From Elgaria multicarinata webbii (Eukaryota > Chordata > Lepidosauria > Squamata > Anguidae): a stretch of DNA of 64,000 nucleotides. A program made the translations under genes and the position numbers. Location of the stretch: assembly GCF_023053635.1 (NCBI RefSeq), contig NC_086173.1, positions 143,563,197-143,627,196 on the forward strand. The letters run 5' to 3'. Shown here in pieces: positions 40,253-53,900 of the stretch (the first letter of the stretch is position 1; each line of letters begins with the position of its first letter). Below the pieces are notes generated by a model. That model worked only from the letters and a program-made list of their open reading frames with translations, had not been told where the DNA came from and ran no database searches.

Positions 40253-43200
40253 CTGTGGGACAAGGAAGAGGCCATCAGGAAGACACGGCACGGGTGACAA
40301 ACTGGTCATCTAGCCCCTCTGCCCCCCACCTTCGGCAGCTGTATGAAATATTAATAGAGGAAATTACCCACTGTTTTACTCAGAAGAAAAATATTTCATC
40401 AGTAAGAGATAGGAAGATTCCACACACCCCTCCCATTCTGATTTTTAATTTTAGATGGACCTAGTAGTATTTGTATGAAATGCTGAACATGGATGCCTTG
40501 TCTCCATAACTGGGAAGTCCCAGATGGTGATTACTCTTCTGTCGAGCCAGACCACTCATGAGAGGCTCACTTTCGTGAGGCAAAAATACTCATGCAGACC
40601 ACTCCTTGGAGAATACAGCGGCTCCCAGAAACACACACAGATAGGCTCAGGGATAGCCAAAGAGAACAAAACTGCACCCAAGGCAGAAGACAAGCTTTGC
40701 GGCTTGACCAGCACTACCCCAAATTCCCCAGCTAGAGAACATATTGTTAGTTTTATATTGCTGACTTCATTGCAATTTTTAAAATAATTATTGTTGTTGA
40801 TTTAAATTGTAAAATGCCTAGAGAAATGTATTTTATGAAGTAGATAGAGAGATAAGAGTTATGGCTGATGCTGCTGAGGTTTACCTGGGGGCTTATCTTC
40901 CACACAGATCCCTTCTTTGCGTGTATGTCCTTCTGCACAAACACACCGGTAGCTGCCGTCCGTATTCTCGCAGGCCTCGTTGGCGCCCGTGCACACGGGT
41001 TCCTCTGCTTCGCCAGCACATTCATCCACATCTGGGAGAGGGTGGGGTATGAGAGTCACACGAGCTGATTGGCAGCCACCAACCCACAGAGCCCTGAGTC
41101 AACTGTCCCTCGGCTCACCACCTCCTACCACATATGGAGAGGATTCCTGTATCCCAGTTTCACCCACAGACCATAGTACTGGCTCCTGGGCTTTCCATGG
41201 TTGGGGGATTCTCTCTTTGTCCAGTCAGCTGCCCTCAGTCATAATTTAAGGGAGAAAAACTTTCCCTATGTCTCTTCTTTAAGAGACATAGTTTATCCTC
41301 CATGATTCAAAAGCCACCAAACAAATAAAAAAATACATATCAAACGCCCATCACTAAATCAGCCTCTTGCCTGAAGTCTAGCTGCATTTGCCGCCTTCTG
41401 ACTATCTTTCTAGAGCTGCTGTATCCCCAAAATTTTGAAAACCTTTTCTGAAACTCCCTCACTCCTCCTGAGTCCTCCTCAGCTGGGCTGCATATGTACC
41501 AAAGGACAGGGCTTGAGCCGTCTCTCTCTTCCCTCAGCAAGGCCCAGTTGGAGCACAGCTGTGGTATGACAGATCCAACCACCTCAAGTTCCCCATGGGA
41601 ATCTCTGCAACACTGTCCACTGTTGGCTTCCCAAGTTAAAAGGGGCCCAGGAGTCCAGGGAAGATGATAAATTCAGACAGCAAGAACTGAAAAGCTCCCG
41701 ACGTTGTAGGAAAAGGAAAAGTGTGCAGCCAGTGCTACTGAAATATGTGTGGGATGGCGGGAAACGTACAGCAGCTTTAGAGGACTCTTCCCTCTAGAGG
41801 CCACACAGAACATGGTCTGCTCTACTGGTGAAATCTTGTGGGGAAGGGACAGCCACTAGGAAACTGAAATGCCACGGGACGTACCAAGGCACTTGACACC
41901 ATCGCGCCGGTAGCCCTTGTTGCATTTCTTGCAGCGGGAAGGTCCGGCACCCATGCAGCCAATGCAGGCCTTGGCACAGTCTGAGGCGAAAGGAAGAAGC
42001 AGGATTAAGAGGCAGCAACACAACCTGACCTCTTGTGGGCAAGGGATGCCATAGTTTGGCTGAGGCGGTGATGGGGTGTGAGGGAGTGACAGAGAGAGAA
42101 GAAGGATCTCCTGTGAAAAGTAAAGCCTTTGTCCTGAACAGGCAGCCATTGCTGCATACCGTATTTCTTCGATTGTAAGACTCACACTAATTTCAGTACC
42201 ACCAACAGAAAAAAACCCCTAAGACACACCCCATTTTTAGAGATGTTTATATTGGGGGGAAAGTGTGTCTTAGAATCGAAGAAATAGGGTATATTACTCC
42301 TCAGAAAAGGAGAGAGTGGCATATTCTGGGTTTTACCCAGGAGGAAATTAACTGGGGTACAGAGCTGTTATACTAGGGGATCTTTTGCAGTGTGGCATCA
42401 GTTGTCCACGGGCAGCAAGGCCAACAGGAGTCACCAGACCACATCTCGCAGATACATTTCCCCAACGCAAACATGCCCACTCCCTGACCAATGCCCCATA
42501 GCAAAAGGCAACCCACATGTGGCACTCATGCTGCCCACTTTTCAGGTTTGGCGCTCTTACCTCGGCACTCGTAGGAGCCTTCTGTGTTGACACAAAACTG
42601 GTTGGCGCGGCAGTGCGCCATGTCTGTGCCACATTCATCTATGTCTGCGTAAAACAAAGAGTGAGATCAAGCTAACCATCACATAGAGCGGTTTTCTCTC
42701 TCTCCCTGCACAGGAATTCTCTTCCTTTGCTTGCATAATACAACATGCAACCGTTTGTTTGGGTCTCCCCCTTCAAAGTCACCCCTCAGCCTCTCCCACT
42801 CCAACTTAGCTATATCCAGAATATAGAGCACCTTGAAAGGTGAATTGCTAAGGTTGCTAAGCAACAGGGGATTTCTTCGGGCCTAGTCGCACAAGCTCAC
42901 CAATGCATCTTCGGTCATGTAGCATCCAGCCCCTCTTGCAACGAAGGCAGCTTGAATCTTCGGGGCCTGAACAACGTCCACACGCCCGGTAGCACTCTGG
43001 TGGGGAAGAGAGCCTAGTGGGTAGCGGGAAAAGAGAAGGCCCTCCCCATCTTTCCAAGCCCAGGCAAGGGTAGCAGCTCATGGAGGCCTGATACAAGCTA
43101 CCTAAGGGGATTACGGTGCCTAAGGAATATAGACTCTGGCCCCCTACAGAGAAACCTAATACATCACTGTTTTTATGGAACGTTTTATTGAATACGTACG

Positions 43201-44905
43201 TATTGAAATTTTTATTGTGTCTATTCTGTATGGTTTATTTATTGATATTATTGACAAAAAAAATTATACCACTCCATATCTAAGACAGATTCTGGAGCAG
43301 TGAACATAAAGGTAAAACTTTAGAAAGATCAAAAGATTAAAACGCTGTATTAAAATTGTTATTTTTAAAACGCAGTACCAAAAACCATGGCTGGTCACTT
43401 AAAGAAGGCTTTCTGGAATAGGACTGTTTTCAGGAGGTGCCAGAAGGAACACAATGTTGGCGCCTGCCTGACTTCCAGAGGCAGGCAGTTCCAAAGAAAG
43501 GGAGCCACCACACTGAAGCCTTATCTCCGGGCGGACGCCAGTCAGGCCATAGGTCCATGTGGAACCATCAGCTGCAGGAGCAGGCCCTCTGATGGCCTCA
43601 GTGACCGGGCAGGTTGGTAAGGGAGAAGGCCCTCTCTCCAGTATCCTGGTCCCAAGTTATTTAGGGCTTTGTATGCTAGTAGTAAAACCTTAAAGCTTTC
43701 CTGGTAGCAAATGGGCAGCCAGTGCAGTTCTCTCAGCAAAGGAATTGCATGCTGAAAAGGGACAGCTCCCGACAACAGCCAGACTGCTGGTTTGTATCTT
43801 GTTCACTGCCCTGAGAGGGCTCCACCCTTAAAGCCAGCCTAGACATAATTTTAAATAAATGAAATCATTTAACAGGTGGCAGGCCTACCATTATACAGGA
43901 AGGGGGGAGGAGGAAATGCAGGAATCACTCATACTGCAAGACCAACCCCTGTGTGGTGGCGAGGAATGTAAAGAAGATTATGAGCCAACAGTGCGATATG
44001 GCTGCAAGAAAGGCAAATGCTATTTTGGGCTGCATTAATAGAAGTATAGCTTCCAAATCCCGTGAGGTACTGGTTCCTCTCTATTCGGCCCTGGTTAGGC
44101 CTCATCTAGAGTACTGCGTCCAGTTCTGGGCTCCACAATTCAAGAAGGACGCAGACAAGCTGGAGCGTGTTCAGAGGAGGGCAACCAGGATGATCAGGGG
44201 TCTGGAAACAAAGCCCTATGAAGAGAGACTGAAAGAACTGGGCATGTTTAGCCTGGAGAAGAGAAGATTGAGGGGAGACAGGATAGCACTCTTCAAATAC
44301 TTAAAAGGTTGTCACACAGAGGAGGGCCAGGATCTCTTCTCGATCCTCCCAGAGTGCAGGACACGGAATAATGGGCTCAAATTAAAGGAAGCCAGATTCC
44401 AGCTGGACATCAGGAAAAACTTCCTGACTGTTAGAGCAGTGCGACAATGGAATCAGTTACCTAGGGAGGTTGTGGGCTCTCCCACACTAGAAGCCTTCAA
44501 GAGGCAGCTGGACAACCATCTGTCAGGGATGCTTTCGGGTGGATTCCTGCATTGAGCAGGGGGTTGGACTCGATGGCCTTGTAGGCCCCTTCCAACTCTG
44601 CTATTCTATGATTCTATGATTCTAAGGCCCAATGATGTGACAGCAACCGAGATTCAGCATCAACGGAAAGTTTTATTGGAGGGGTCAGGAGTCGAGGCCT
44701 TTCTTTGCACCCAGAGGGTCCCAGGTTCAATCTCCAGCACTTCTACTGAAGAGGATCAAGAAGCAAGTAATGGGGAAAGACCCTTCTCTGACCAAGACCT
44801 TGGAGAACTACTGCCGGTCAGAATCGACAGTACCGGGTTCAACAGATAGGCTTCCTAAATATTCACTTAGTAACACATGCTAACAGTATTACTAAATGAT
44901 ATGTA

Positions 44906-44944
<39 letters not shown>

Positions 44945-47900
44945 AGTTATTATTATTATTATTATGGTTCAGCACTTCAGTCAGGAGAACAAAGAGTCTT
45001 ACAGATCCTCAAAGTGAACAAATCTATTGTGGCATAAACTTTCGGGGACGATCTCCGGTTCATTCACTTTAGTTATAGAATTTGTGGAAAGCGCTTCTGC
45101 TTTCCTCAGAACATGGGTCTATTACAAGGGTGGGTGACTTGTGGCCCTCCAAAAACTTGGGCCTACAGCACTCAGCAGCCTTCACCATTAGCCGTGCTAG
45201 CTCGGGGAGTTGTAGGTCAAAACAGCCACGTCTGGGCTACTGTCTCAGGAAAAACACTGTGTGTGCATTTAAAAGAGGCCCAGCAGGCTTAAGCAAGGAG
45301 TACACTGCTTTTTTAGTATAAAAGTTATGTGTGCATGTATATGGCTGACTAACTAATAGACAAGCTTCAAAATTCAGAATATTTGCCTTTCCTGAAAGGG
45401 ATGACTTTTAAACTTCATTTAACATAACATTATGGAGATTTTCAGAACGTTCCCTCCGTCACAGTGAGAGCCAGTGTGGTATAGTGGCTAAAGTGTCAGA
45501 GTGGGAGATCTGGGTTCTAGTCCCCACTTGGCCATGGAAACTCACTGGGTGACTTTGGGCCAGTCCCAGTCCTTAGGGCCCAGGGAAAACATGGGGGGGG
45601 AGGGGCACTAACTAGCACTTGCCAGCAGGGGGCAGCAGAGCTTCCCTCTCCACACCCTGCCCCCACTCCAGCCCAGCACTGGAGTCACTCTACATACCCG
45701 CACATACCAGGTGGCTGTCGTTGCGAGCAGCTTCGTAGTAGCCATCTCCACACTCAGAGCAGAAGGGGCCCCCGTAGCCTACCTGGCACATGCAGAGGCC
45801 GGTTCCCCCTCGCGTGCCGTCTCCGTCACACTGCCCGTACCCACTGCAAGGCTTCTGGGCACCCCCGGGGCAGGCTGTGGAAGGAAGGAAACAAATGTCA
45901 GAGCCGATGGGCGCTCGGCTTAAACTTGGGGTGCTCAGACCTCCCAAATCACCACATGACTCCGAAGCCTGCCATTTCCCCCTCTGACTCATTCCTTATG
46001 TCCAGTGGAGGCTGGGGGCTCCGATGTCAGTAGGGTGGTGAATCCGCTCCAGGTTTCAGTCAGAACTCTAAAGGAGATGTCCAAAGTGCGGATTCACCAC
46101 CCCATTGACCTTTGATAGCTCTTTTAGATTTCTGACTGAAACCCGGAGCAGACAGAGCCCCCTCCATGGCATATGTCTTTTTTGTTTTGTTTTGATGCAA
46201 TGGTAACTTCCCCTTTATCCTGCCACGCTTTCTTAGCAATGTTTAATCAAAGCTTCCAGCTCCACCGCCCACTACTTCAAGCTAACCGACATCACTCAGT
46301 GCAAGCAGAGGGCAGTTAATTAGCAATGGCTGACAGTACCTTCTCTCTGGGGCAGTAGGCAAACCCTAAACATGCCTTTGTTGTTTATTCGTTGAGTCGT
46401 TTCCGACTCTTCGTGACTTCATGGACCAGCCCACGCCAGAGCTTTCTGTCGGCTGTCGCCACCCCCAACTCCCCCAAGGTCAAGTCTGTCACCTCCAGAA
46501 TATCATCCATCCATCTTGCCCTTGGTCGGCCCCTCTTCCTTTTGCCTTCCACTTCCCCTAGCATCAGCCTCTTCTCCAGGGTATCCTGTCTTCTCATTAT
46601 GTGGCCAAAGTACTTCAGTTTTTTCTTTAACACCATTCCCTCAAGTGAGCAGTCTGGCTTTATTTCCTGGAGTATGGACTGGTTTGATCTTCTTGCAGTC
46701 CAAGGCGCTCTCAGCATTTTCCTCCAACACCACAGTTCAAAAGCATCTATCTTCCTTCGCTCAGCCTTCCTTATGGTCCAGCTCTCGCAGCCATAGGTTA
46801 CTACGGGGAATACCATTGCTTTAACTATGCGGACCTTTGTTGTCAGTGTGGTGTCTCTGCTCTTAACTATTTTATCAAGATTTGTCATTGCTCTCCTCCC
46901 AAGAAGTAAACGTCTTCTGATTTCCTGGCTGCAGTCAGCGTCTGCAGTAATCTTTGCCTTTAATAAAAAGAAATCATTGGCCATTCCAGCTACCTGTGAG
47001 GAGGGGGAAACGGAACCATTCCATGAGCCCTGCTGAAGACCACCCCCATAAAAGTTCCTCCTCCCTCAGCCATCACCACCAGCAACCATTCCAGCAAGTT
47101 GCGCTGAGAAAGCTGAGAAGAGAAGCAGGGGCATTCCTCCTGCTGAAAGGCGACTTGGATTTTTTCTTCTCCTTCCCTTCCCACCACTTTTTCCTTGTGT
47201 GTTGTGTCTTTTTACATTGAAAGGGTCCATCTTATTTTATCAGACCATGGTGTTTCCAATCTCCATGTATGGATGCGAAAGTTGGACAATGAATAAAGCG
47301 AATAGGAGGAAGATCAACTCGTTTGAAATGGGGTGTTGGGAGGAGAGAAGATTGAGGGGAGACATGGTAGCACTCTTCAAATACTTGAAAGGTTGTCACA
47401 CAGAGGAGGGCCAGGATCTCTTCTCGATCCTCTCAGAGTGCAGGACACGGAATAACAGGCTCAAGTTAAAGGAAGCCAGATTCCAGCTGGACATCAGGAA
47501 AAACTTCCTGACTGTTAGAGCAGTACAACAATGGAACCAATGACCTAGGGAGGTTGTGGGCTCTCCCACCCTAGAAGCATTCAAGGGACAGCTTGACAGC
47601 CATCTGTCAGGGATGCTTTAAGGTGGATTCCTGCACTGAACGAGGTGTTGGACTTGATGGCCTTATAGGCCCCTTCCAACTCTAATATTCTATGATTCTA
47701 TGAGAGTTTTGCAGATACCATGGACCACGAAAAAGACAAATAGGTGGGTTCTAGAACAAATTAAGCCAGAACTCTCACTAGAAGTGAAAATGCTGAAACT
47801 GAGACTACCAAACTTTGGACATATAATGAGAAGAAATGGATCATTAGGGGGGAAAAACAATGCTGCTAGGGAAAGCAGAAGATAGAAGGAAAAGAGGAAG

Positions 47901-50900
47901 GCTAAGCAAGAGATTGATTGTCTCCATAAAGGAAGATATGGATATGAAGCTACAAGACCTGAATAGGGTGGTTTACAACAGATGATTCATAGGGTCGCCA
48001 TAAGTCAAAGTCAACTTGAAGGCACATAACTAACTATGTCAGAAGTTCCAGGAGCCTTTTTGGCTAAGGAGCGAGATAAAAACATTTATTTATTTTAAGC
48101 CACCCCAGATTTGTCCCCCTCTGTTTGTCAGCCTGTTTGCAAGACTATTGCTACTGTACCTCTGGAAAAGGCTTCCTCGGTTTGTCTTGAAACTAGTCCC
48201 TCCTAGCAAACTGGCCAAAGAGTCCCACAGAGCCAAAGAGTGCCTCTGCTTCCCGGCAGAGATCTCTGGGATTCTGCGCATGAGCTCAGAGTCCCAGGTG
48301 TACGCACACGCAACTGTTTGGGCACCGTCACAACAACCACACGGGAGGCCGCAAAACAACTCACTGTGGCAATCAGGGCCATAGGTGCCGGGCGGGCAGC
48401 ACAGTTTCAGTGCATCCATGCAGAGCCATTGGGAAAAGTCTGGGTGCTGTTGCTGCCTGGGGAAAGAGAGCCTTGGTTAGTGAGGCCCTACTCCCTCGCT
48501 CCACCATGCGGTGTCTGATTAATAACACAGGCCCTACGCCATGGACTACTGTAACGTGCTCTAAGTGGGGCTGCCTTTGAAAACCGTGCGGAAACTTCAG
48601 CCAGCTCAGAAAGCTACAGCCAGGTTGTTGATAGGGGCCAGTTACAGGGACATGTGGCTCCCTCATTACAACAGCTTCATTGGCTACCAGTCAGTTTCCG
48701 GGCACCATCCAGAGAGCTGGTTATGACCTATAATGGCCTATAGCTTGCGATCAGACTACCTGAAGGACCGCCTTCTCCCATGAAAACCCGCTTGGACATT
48801 AAGATCTTCAAGGGAAGCCCTTCTCTTGGTACCACCACCACTGGGATGCAAGAGAAGGCCTTCTTGGTGGCTGCTCCTGGCTAGGGTGACCATATGAAAA
48901 GGAGGACAGGGCTCCTGTATCTTTAACAGTTGCATAGAAAAGAGAATTTCAGCAGATGTCATTTGAATATATAGAAAACCTGGTGAAATTAAAGCTGCAG
49001 GTGCCCTGCCCTCTTTTGTATCTGATCTCTGTAGTATAGCTTCTGCAGCTTTAACTGTTGTGATGAAGAGGAAATTTCACCAGATTTTCCATAAATTCCC
49101 TTTTCTATGCAACTGTTAAAGATACAGGAGTCCTGTCCTCCTTTCCATATGGTCACCCTACTCCTGGCTCTGAAACTCCCTGCCGAGGGTGGGTAGGTTG
49201 GCCCCCTTTCTGTTGTGCTTCCACTGGTAGGCAAAGATGTTTGTATTCAAGCAGGCCTTTGGCCTATAAGTTGGTCTGTGCTGATGGGTGTTTTTTTTTA
49301 ATTGTTTGGTATTGTTCAATTCTTTTATCGGTGTGCTTTTAATTGTACTTTTAATTTATTGGCTTTTATGTTATGTTTTCATTCACATTTCATTTTTAAC
49401 CTGGATTTTATGGTTAGCTGCCTTTCCTGTGGAAAGGAAAGGAAAGGAAAGGAAAGGGAAGGGAAGGGAAGGGAAGGGAAGGGAAGGGAAGGGAAGGGAA
49501 GGGAAGGGACCTCTCATGCAAGCACTTGAGTCATTGCTGACTCCTAGAGGGACGCCTGCTTTCGCTGACATTTTCTTGGCAGACTTTGTAGCGGGGTGGT
49601 TTGCCATTGCCTTCCCCAGTCATGGCTACCTTTCCCCCAGCTAGTTGGGGACTCATTTTACCGACCTCGGAAGGATGGAAGGCTGAGTTGACCTGAGCCG
49701 GCTGCCTGAGAACCAGCTTCCGCTGGGATCGAACTCAGGCCAAGGGGAGAGTTTCGGCTGCAGTAACTGCCGCTTACCACTCTGCGCCACACGAGGCTCT
49801 TCCTGTGGAAAGGTGGGCTATAAATTAATAAACGAACAAACAAAATATAAATAATACATAACACCCCCACTGGGCCCCCAAGAATGGAGCAGCCAAATTG
49901 AGGAAGAAAGTGTTTCCTCTTGAGAGATGGTCTATGGCTCTAGACACCTCGGGCAGAGATTAAATATATTGGCCTGCATCCCCTCTTTCAAGACCCTGGA
50001 CCAACTGGGCCTTGGTCCCCCTTCCCCATCTACCCAATCACTTGTTAAGGTCCCTCCTTCCAATTTCGACAGCCTGGATTTCCTGATCTCCATAAGGCCT
50101 GTCTGGGAATCCTGGTGTTTTGATGGGATTGCAGCAGCAACCATCACCTACCTATCCCAGAGAAGGGACCGCAGTACAGTGGCGGAGCGCGCAGCCCCAG
50201 GTCCAATGCCGGCATCTCCAGTTAAAAAGCTCAGGGAACAGGGGAAAGGAGAGACCACTGCCTGAGATCTTAGAAAGCCACTACTTGTCAGTAGAAAGTC
50301 CTGGGGTAGATGAGCTAATAGCCAAGGGTGACCCTATGGAAAGGAGGACAGGGCTCCTGTGTCTTGAAACAGTTGTATTGAAAAGGGAATTTCAGCAGGT
50401 GTCATTTGTATGCATGCGGCACCTGGTGAAAGACCCTCTTCATCACCACAGCAAAAGCTGCAGGAGCTGTACTAGAGTGACCAGATACAAAAGAGGGCAC
50501 GTCCACACACATTGCCGGAGTCCCAGTTCTGAACTGCATTCTGCTCTTTCTCCATCTGCCTTCCCCAATCTGGTACCCTCCAGACGTGTTGGACTGCAAC
50601 CCCCATCACCCCCAGCCAGTCTGTTCACTGGGGTGAGGGGAGCTGTAGTCCAACACATCCGGAGGGCACCAGGTTGGAGGAAGGCTATTTGGGCCTCTTG
50701 CTGCAACGAGCAGGCAGGTGAAGAAACACCCCACGCCGGGCCCTCCCTCGCTCTTTCACACTCACTCCTGGAACCACCAACGCTCCACGTGTTCTTCACT
50801 CTGCTCCAGCAGCTGGTGGCAGGCAAAGTCTGATGTGGCGCACGCGCCCTCCAGCACCTCCAGAAGACGGGTCTCGCTGGAAGGAGAGGAAAGGGCCGGG

Positions 50901-53900
50901 TGAGCATTGAGGCAGCTGGACCATAGCAGTTCTACTGGCAACTCTGGGACGTCGGCCCTCCCCTCTTGACCAAAACAACCCTCTGCCTCCCCTCTAACCA
51001 TTCATGAACCTCTCTTACCCATTTTTTATACAGGAGAATCTGGCTTTCTCAAAACTCCACCAGGATAACAAGAGTTTTCTCTGCTCAAGCAGCCAGCCCC
51101 TAATGTTTCTCTTTCTCCTCAGAACGGAGTCAGGAGCTGGCAATATGGCAGACAAGCAGGCCCTGGGGAACCTCCTGGCGACAGCTGAGCTAGCCTGCAG
51201 CAAGCAGGTCTTGAGACTTGTCAAAGTGGACGGCGCTTCCTTACAACAAACATCCTGTGAGGCAGGTCATCGCTGCTCCCTTTTATGAAAGTAATCATCA
51301 TCGCCATCATCCAACAGCAAATGTTTATCCAATTTAAACATTCTTTATTTGAAAAAGGGGAACACGACAGAGAAGCGAGCAAGCTTTGGAGTCCACCAGA
51401 GCTCTTCTACAGGATAGACAATAAGCTAAATAAGAGAAAAAGTGTGTACGTATGTGTGTGTGTATTGTTGGGCCTGGTGGAGAACCCAGTACTACTGTCG
51501 GTGCGTGGGTCAAGGTGTGTCCTGCCCGTGCAGAAGGACGACGTGAGAACGATGTGGCAGAATGGACGGCACCACTTCAGAGGGCAGGGGGAGAATTCCA
51601 GATTGGAAGGTGCCCCCCATTAATTAAACACAGCTCCTGGCAAAAAGAAGACAAAGGCAGCTGGGAGAAGAAAGCGTCTGTCCTAGCTACGTGCTGGCTG
51701 TGCTCATTTCCTATTTTGCAGGCAGGTCTTAATATAGGTGAGCATTAAGAAAAGTGATCCCCTCCGCCTGCAGTGGTATAGTCCATTCTAACACCACCCT
51801 GTTCCCCAACCCGATGCCCTTCAGATGTTTTGAACCTCAGCTCCCATCAGCCCCAGCCAGCATGGCCAATGGTCTGGAATGGAGGCAGCTCTAGTCTAAA
51901 ACATCGGTTTAGAGGAGGCTGCTCGGCTACATATATTTCTCTGCTCTACTTCTTTTCTAATCACTTCTGGATGAAGTCCCAACCCTTTCCAAGTGGTCCA
52001 TGTTTGAATCCAGAAAGCCAAATCTCTGCTCTAAAAAGTACGCCCCAGAATATCGCCCCATTCTCCCGTCCCGCCCCAGAAGGGTCTAGAAAAGAAGCAG
52101 ATTCGAGGAAGAAATCTATACTGACAAAGAGATGGCAGAGAGCCATCAGGAATAGAGGGAGCTTCTAAAAGCTACACCCTGTCCACCCTCTGATCACTGC
52201 CAAAGGAAGTGAGGCAGGTGGCTACTAGGAGGAGGGCTTTCTCCGCTGTGGCACCCTGGTTGTGGAACGAGCTCCCCAGAGAGGTCCGCCTGGCGCCTAC
52301 ACTGTACTCCTTTCGTCGCCAGCTGAAGACCTTTTTATTCTCTCAGTATTTTAACACTTAATTTTAACTTAAATTTAAATTTTACTGTTTTAACTCTGTA
52401 TTTTAACCTTATATCAATTTTGCTGCGTGGTTTTATCCTGGTTGTGCTTTTTATACTGTATTTTGTAATTGTGTTTTTAACCTGTTGGTTGTTTTATGAT
52501 GGTTTTAATTTTTGTGAACCGCCCAGAGAGCTTCGGCTATTGGGCGGTATAAAAATGTAATAAATAAATAAATAAATAAAACGATCAATGGAAGAAGCTC
52601 ACCCACAGCGAAAACTTCTATTTTCTTAGCTTTGAGCATACTGCCAAAAAACAGTACTGAGATTTGGTGCACAGTAAGGGTGATCCCCGCTTTACAAGTA
52701 AAATGACAGACATGTATATAAACAAATCAAATGCTAGGCCAGATTTCATCTTTGCCCTCCTCTTCCTATATTTTAGGTGAACTTTCTGGGGTTTTTTTGG
52801 GGGGGGGGGTAACTGCATCATGAATGTTCAAGCATTTTTCTGTTCATTCATCGGCTTTATTAATAATAAAAAGGAAACTTCTATTTAATGTGCCCAAAAC
52901 ACTCCAGCTGGGGGGGGGCGGACGGGAGGGGGCATTCTTGATGACAACACAGGGGACCAGCCAATCAGCACCGTGCACAGCTGATTCTAATGCAAACATT
53001 TGGAATCCAGCCTTTTCAGCTCAACCCTAGAGTAGAAGAGGTAGTGCTGCATATAACTCAATGACGGCCCATTCAGAATGACCCTACTTCTCTACACATA
53101 TTACATCTGACATCTCCTTAAGAGCACGACTCCTCCCTGGCTCAAATCTCACCCATGAGCTCATTACGTGGCTTAGCCTAGTAACTCTGTGTCCCTTCAG
53201 CCTCCCATTTGCAATATAGGGATAATGAAAATGACCTACTTTAGAAGGTTGTTGTAAGGATTACCAATGCAATATGTGTAAAGCGCAATTTCAATGCAAT
53301 TTCATAACCCTTAGCGCTAGAACCTTGTTTATAACAAACAAGAACATCATGTTGTTATTGGTTCGAGCAGGGGGTTGGACTCGATGGCCTTAGAGGCCCC
53401 TTCCAACTCTACTATTCTATGATTCTATGAAATTCTGCATTAGCAGCCATGCTCCACACAGGTAATGGAGTCATCACCACCACCACCACGCCAATTGCTC
53501 TGAACTCCTTTTACGATCAGGATGCAGAGTGCGGGGTGGCCATCTCCCAACAAGGACGGTAGTTCGGCGCAGTCTGCAGTAGCAGCATCTCACCAATGGC
53601 CTGGCGTAGCCCAGACCTCAGGTCACCTGTTTGCATATTTTGCAAGCTTCTCTTCTTCCCAGGCTGTGTTCCCGCCCCCGAAGTTCTCGCGCTGTGTCCG
53701 CTCCAGACCCTGGGAAGGCAGGAGAAGGCTCACAGCAAACCCAAAGCTAGATTTTCTTGCTCCCACCCCAAACGCTAAGTGCAGCTACCCTTTGCCCCAC
53801 AACCTGCATGCAAAAGCCCACAGAGCCTCCGTTTTTGCAATGCAAAACCGCCCTCCTCCCCCACCGCCATCCCGGACAAACCTCTCAGCTACTCCAGCCC

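Larger units (their letters stand above)
48560..49850 (+). repeat. L2-type LINE 3' end carrying two later insertions
   Basis: The pieces are 48560-48881, 49161-49437 and 49800-49850. The first is decayed RT C-terminal sequence ([28 protein letters not shown]), the second a T-rich 3' region and the third the tail 'gtgggctataaattaataaa'. A MITE (48882-49160) and a SINE (49438-49799) sit inside it, each with its own target duplication. Confidence 0.85.

Noticed and set aside
45685-45697. Alternative donor for CRELD1 exon 5 (CTG|GTATGTGCG)
   Set aside because: It would end in phase 0 and break the frame with exon 6; the next GTATGT 13 nt downstream keeps phase 1 and the conserved HLVC motif.
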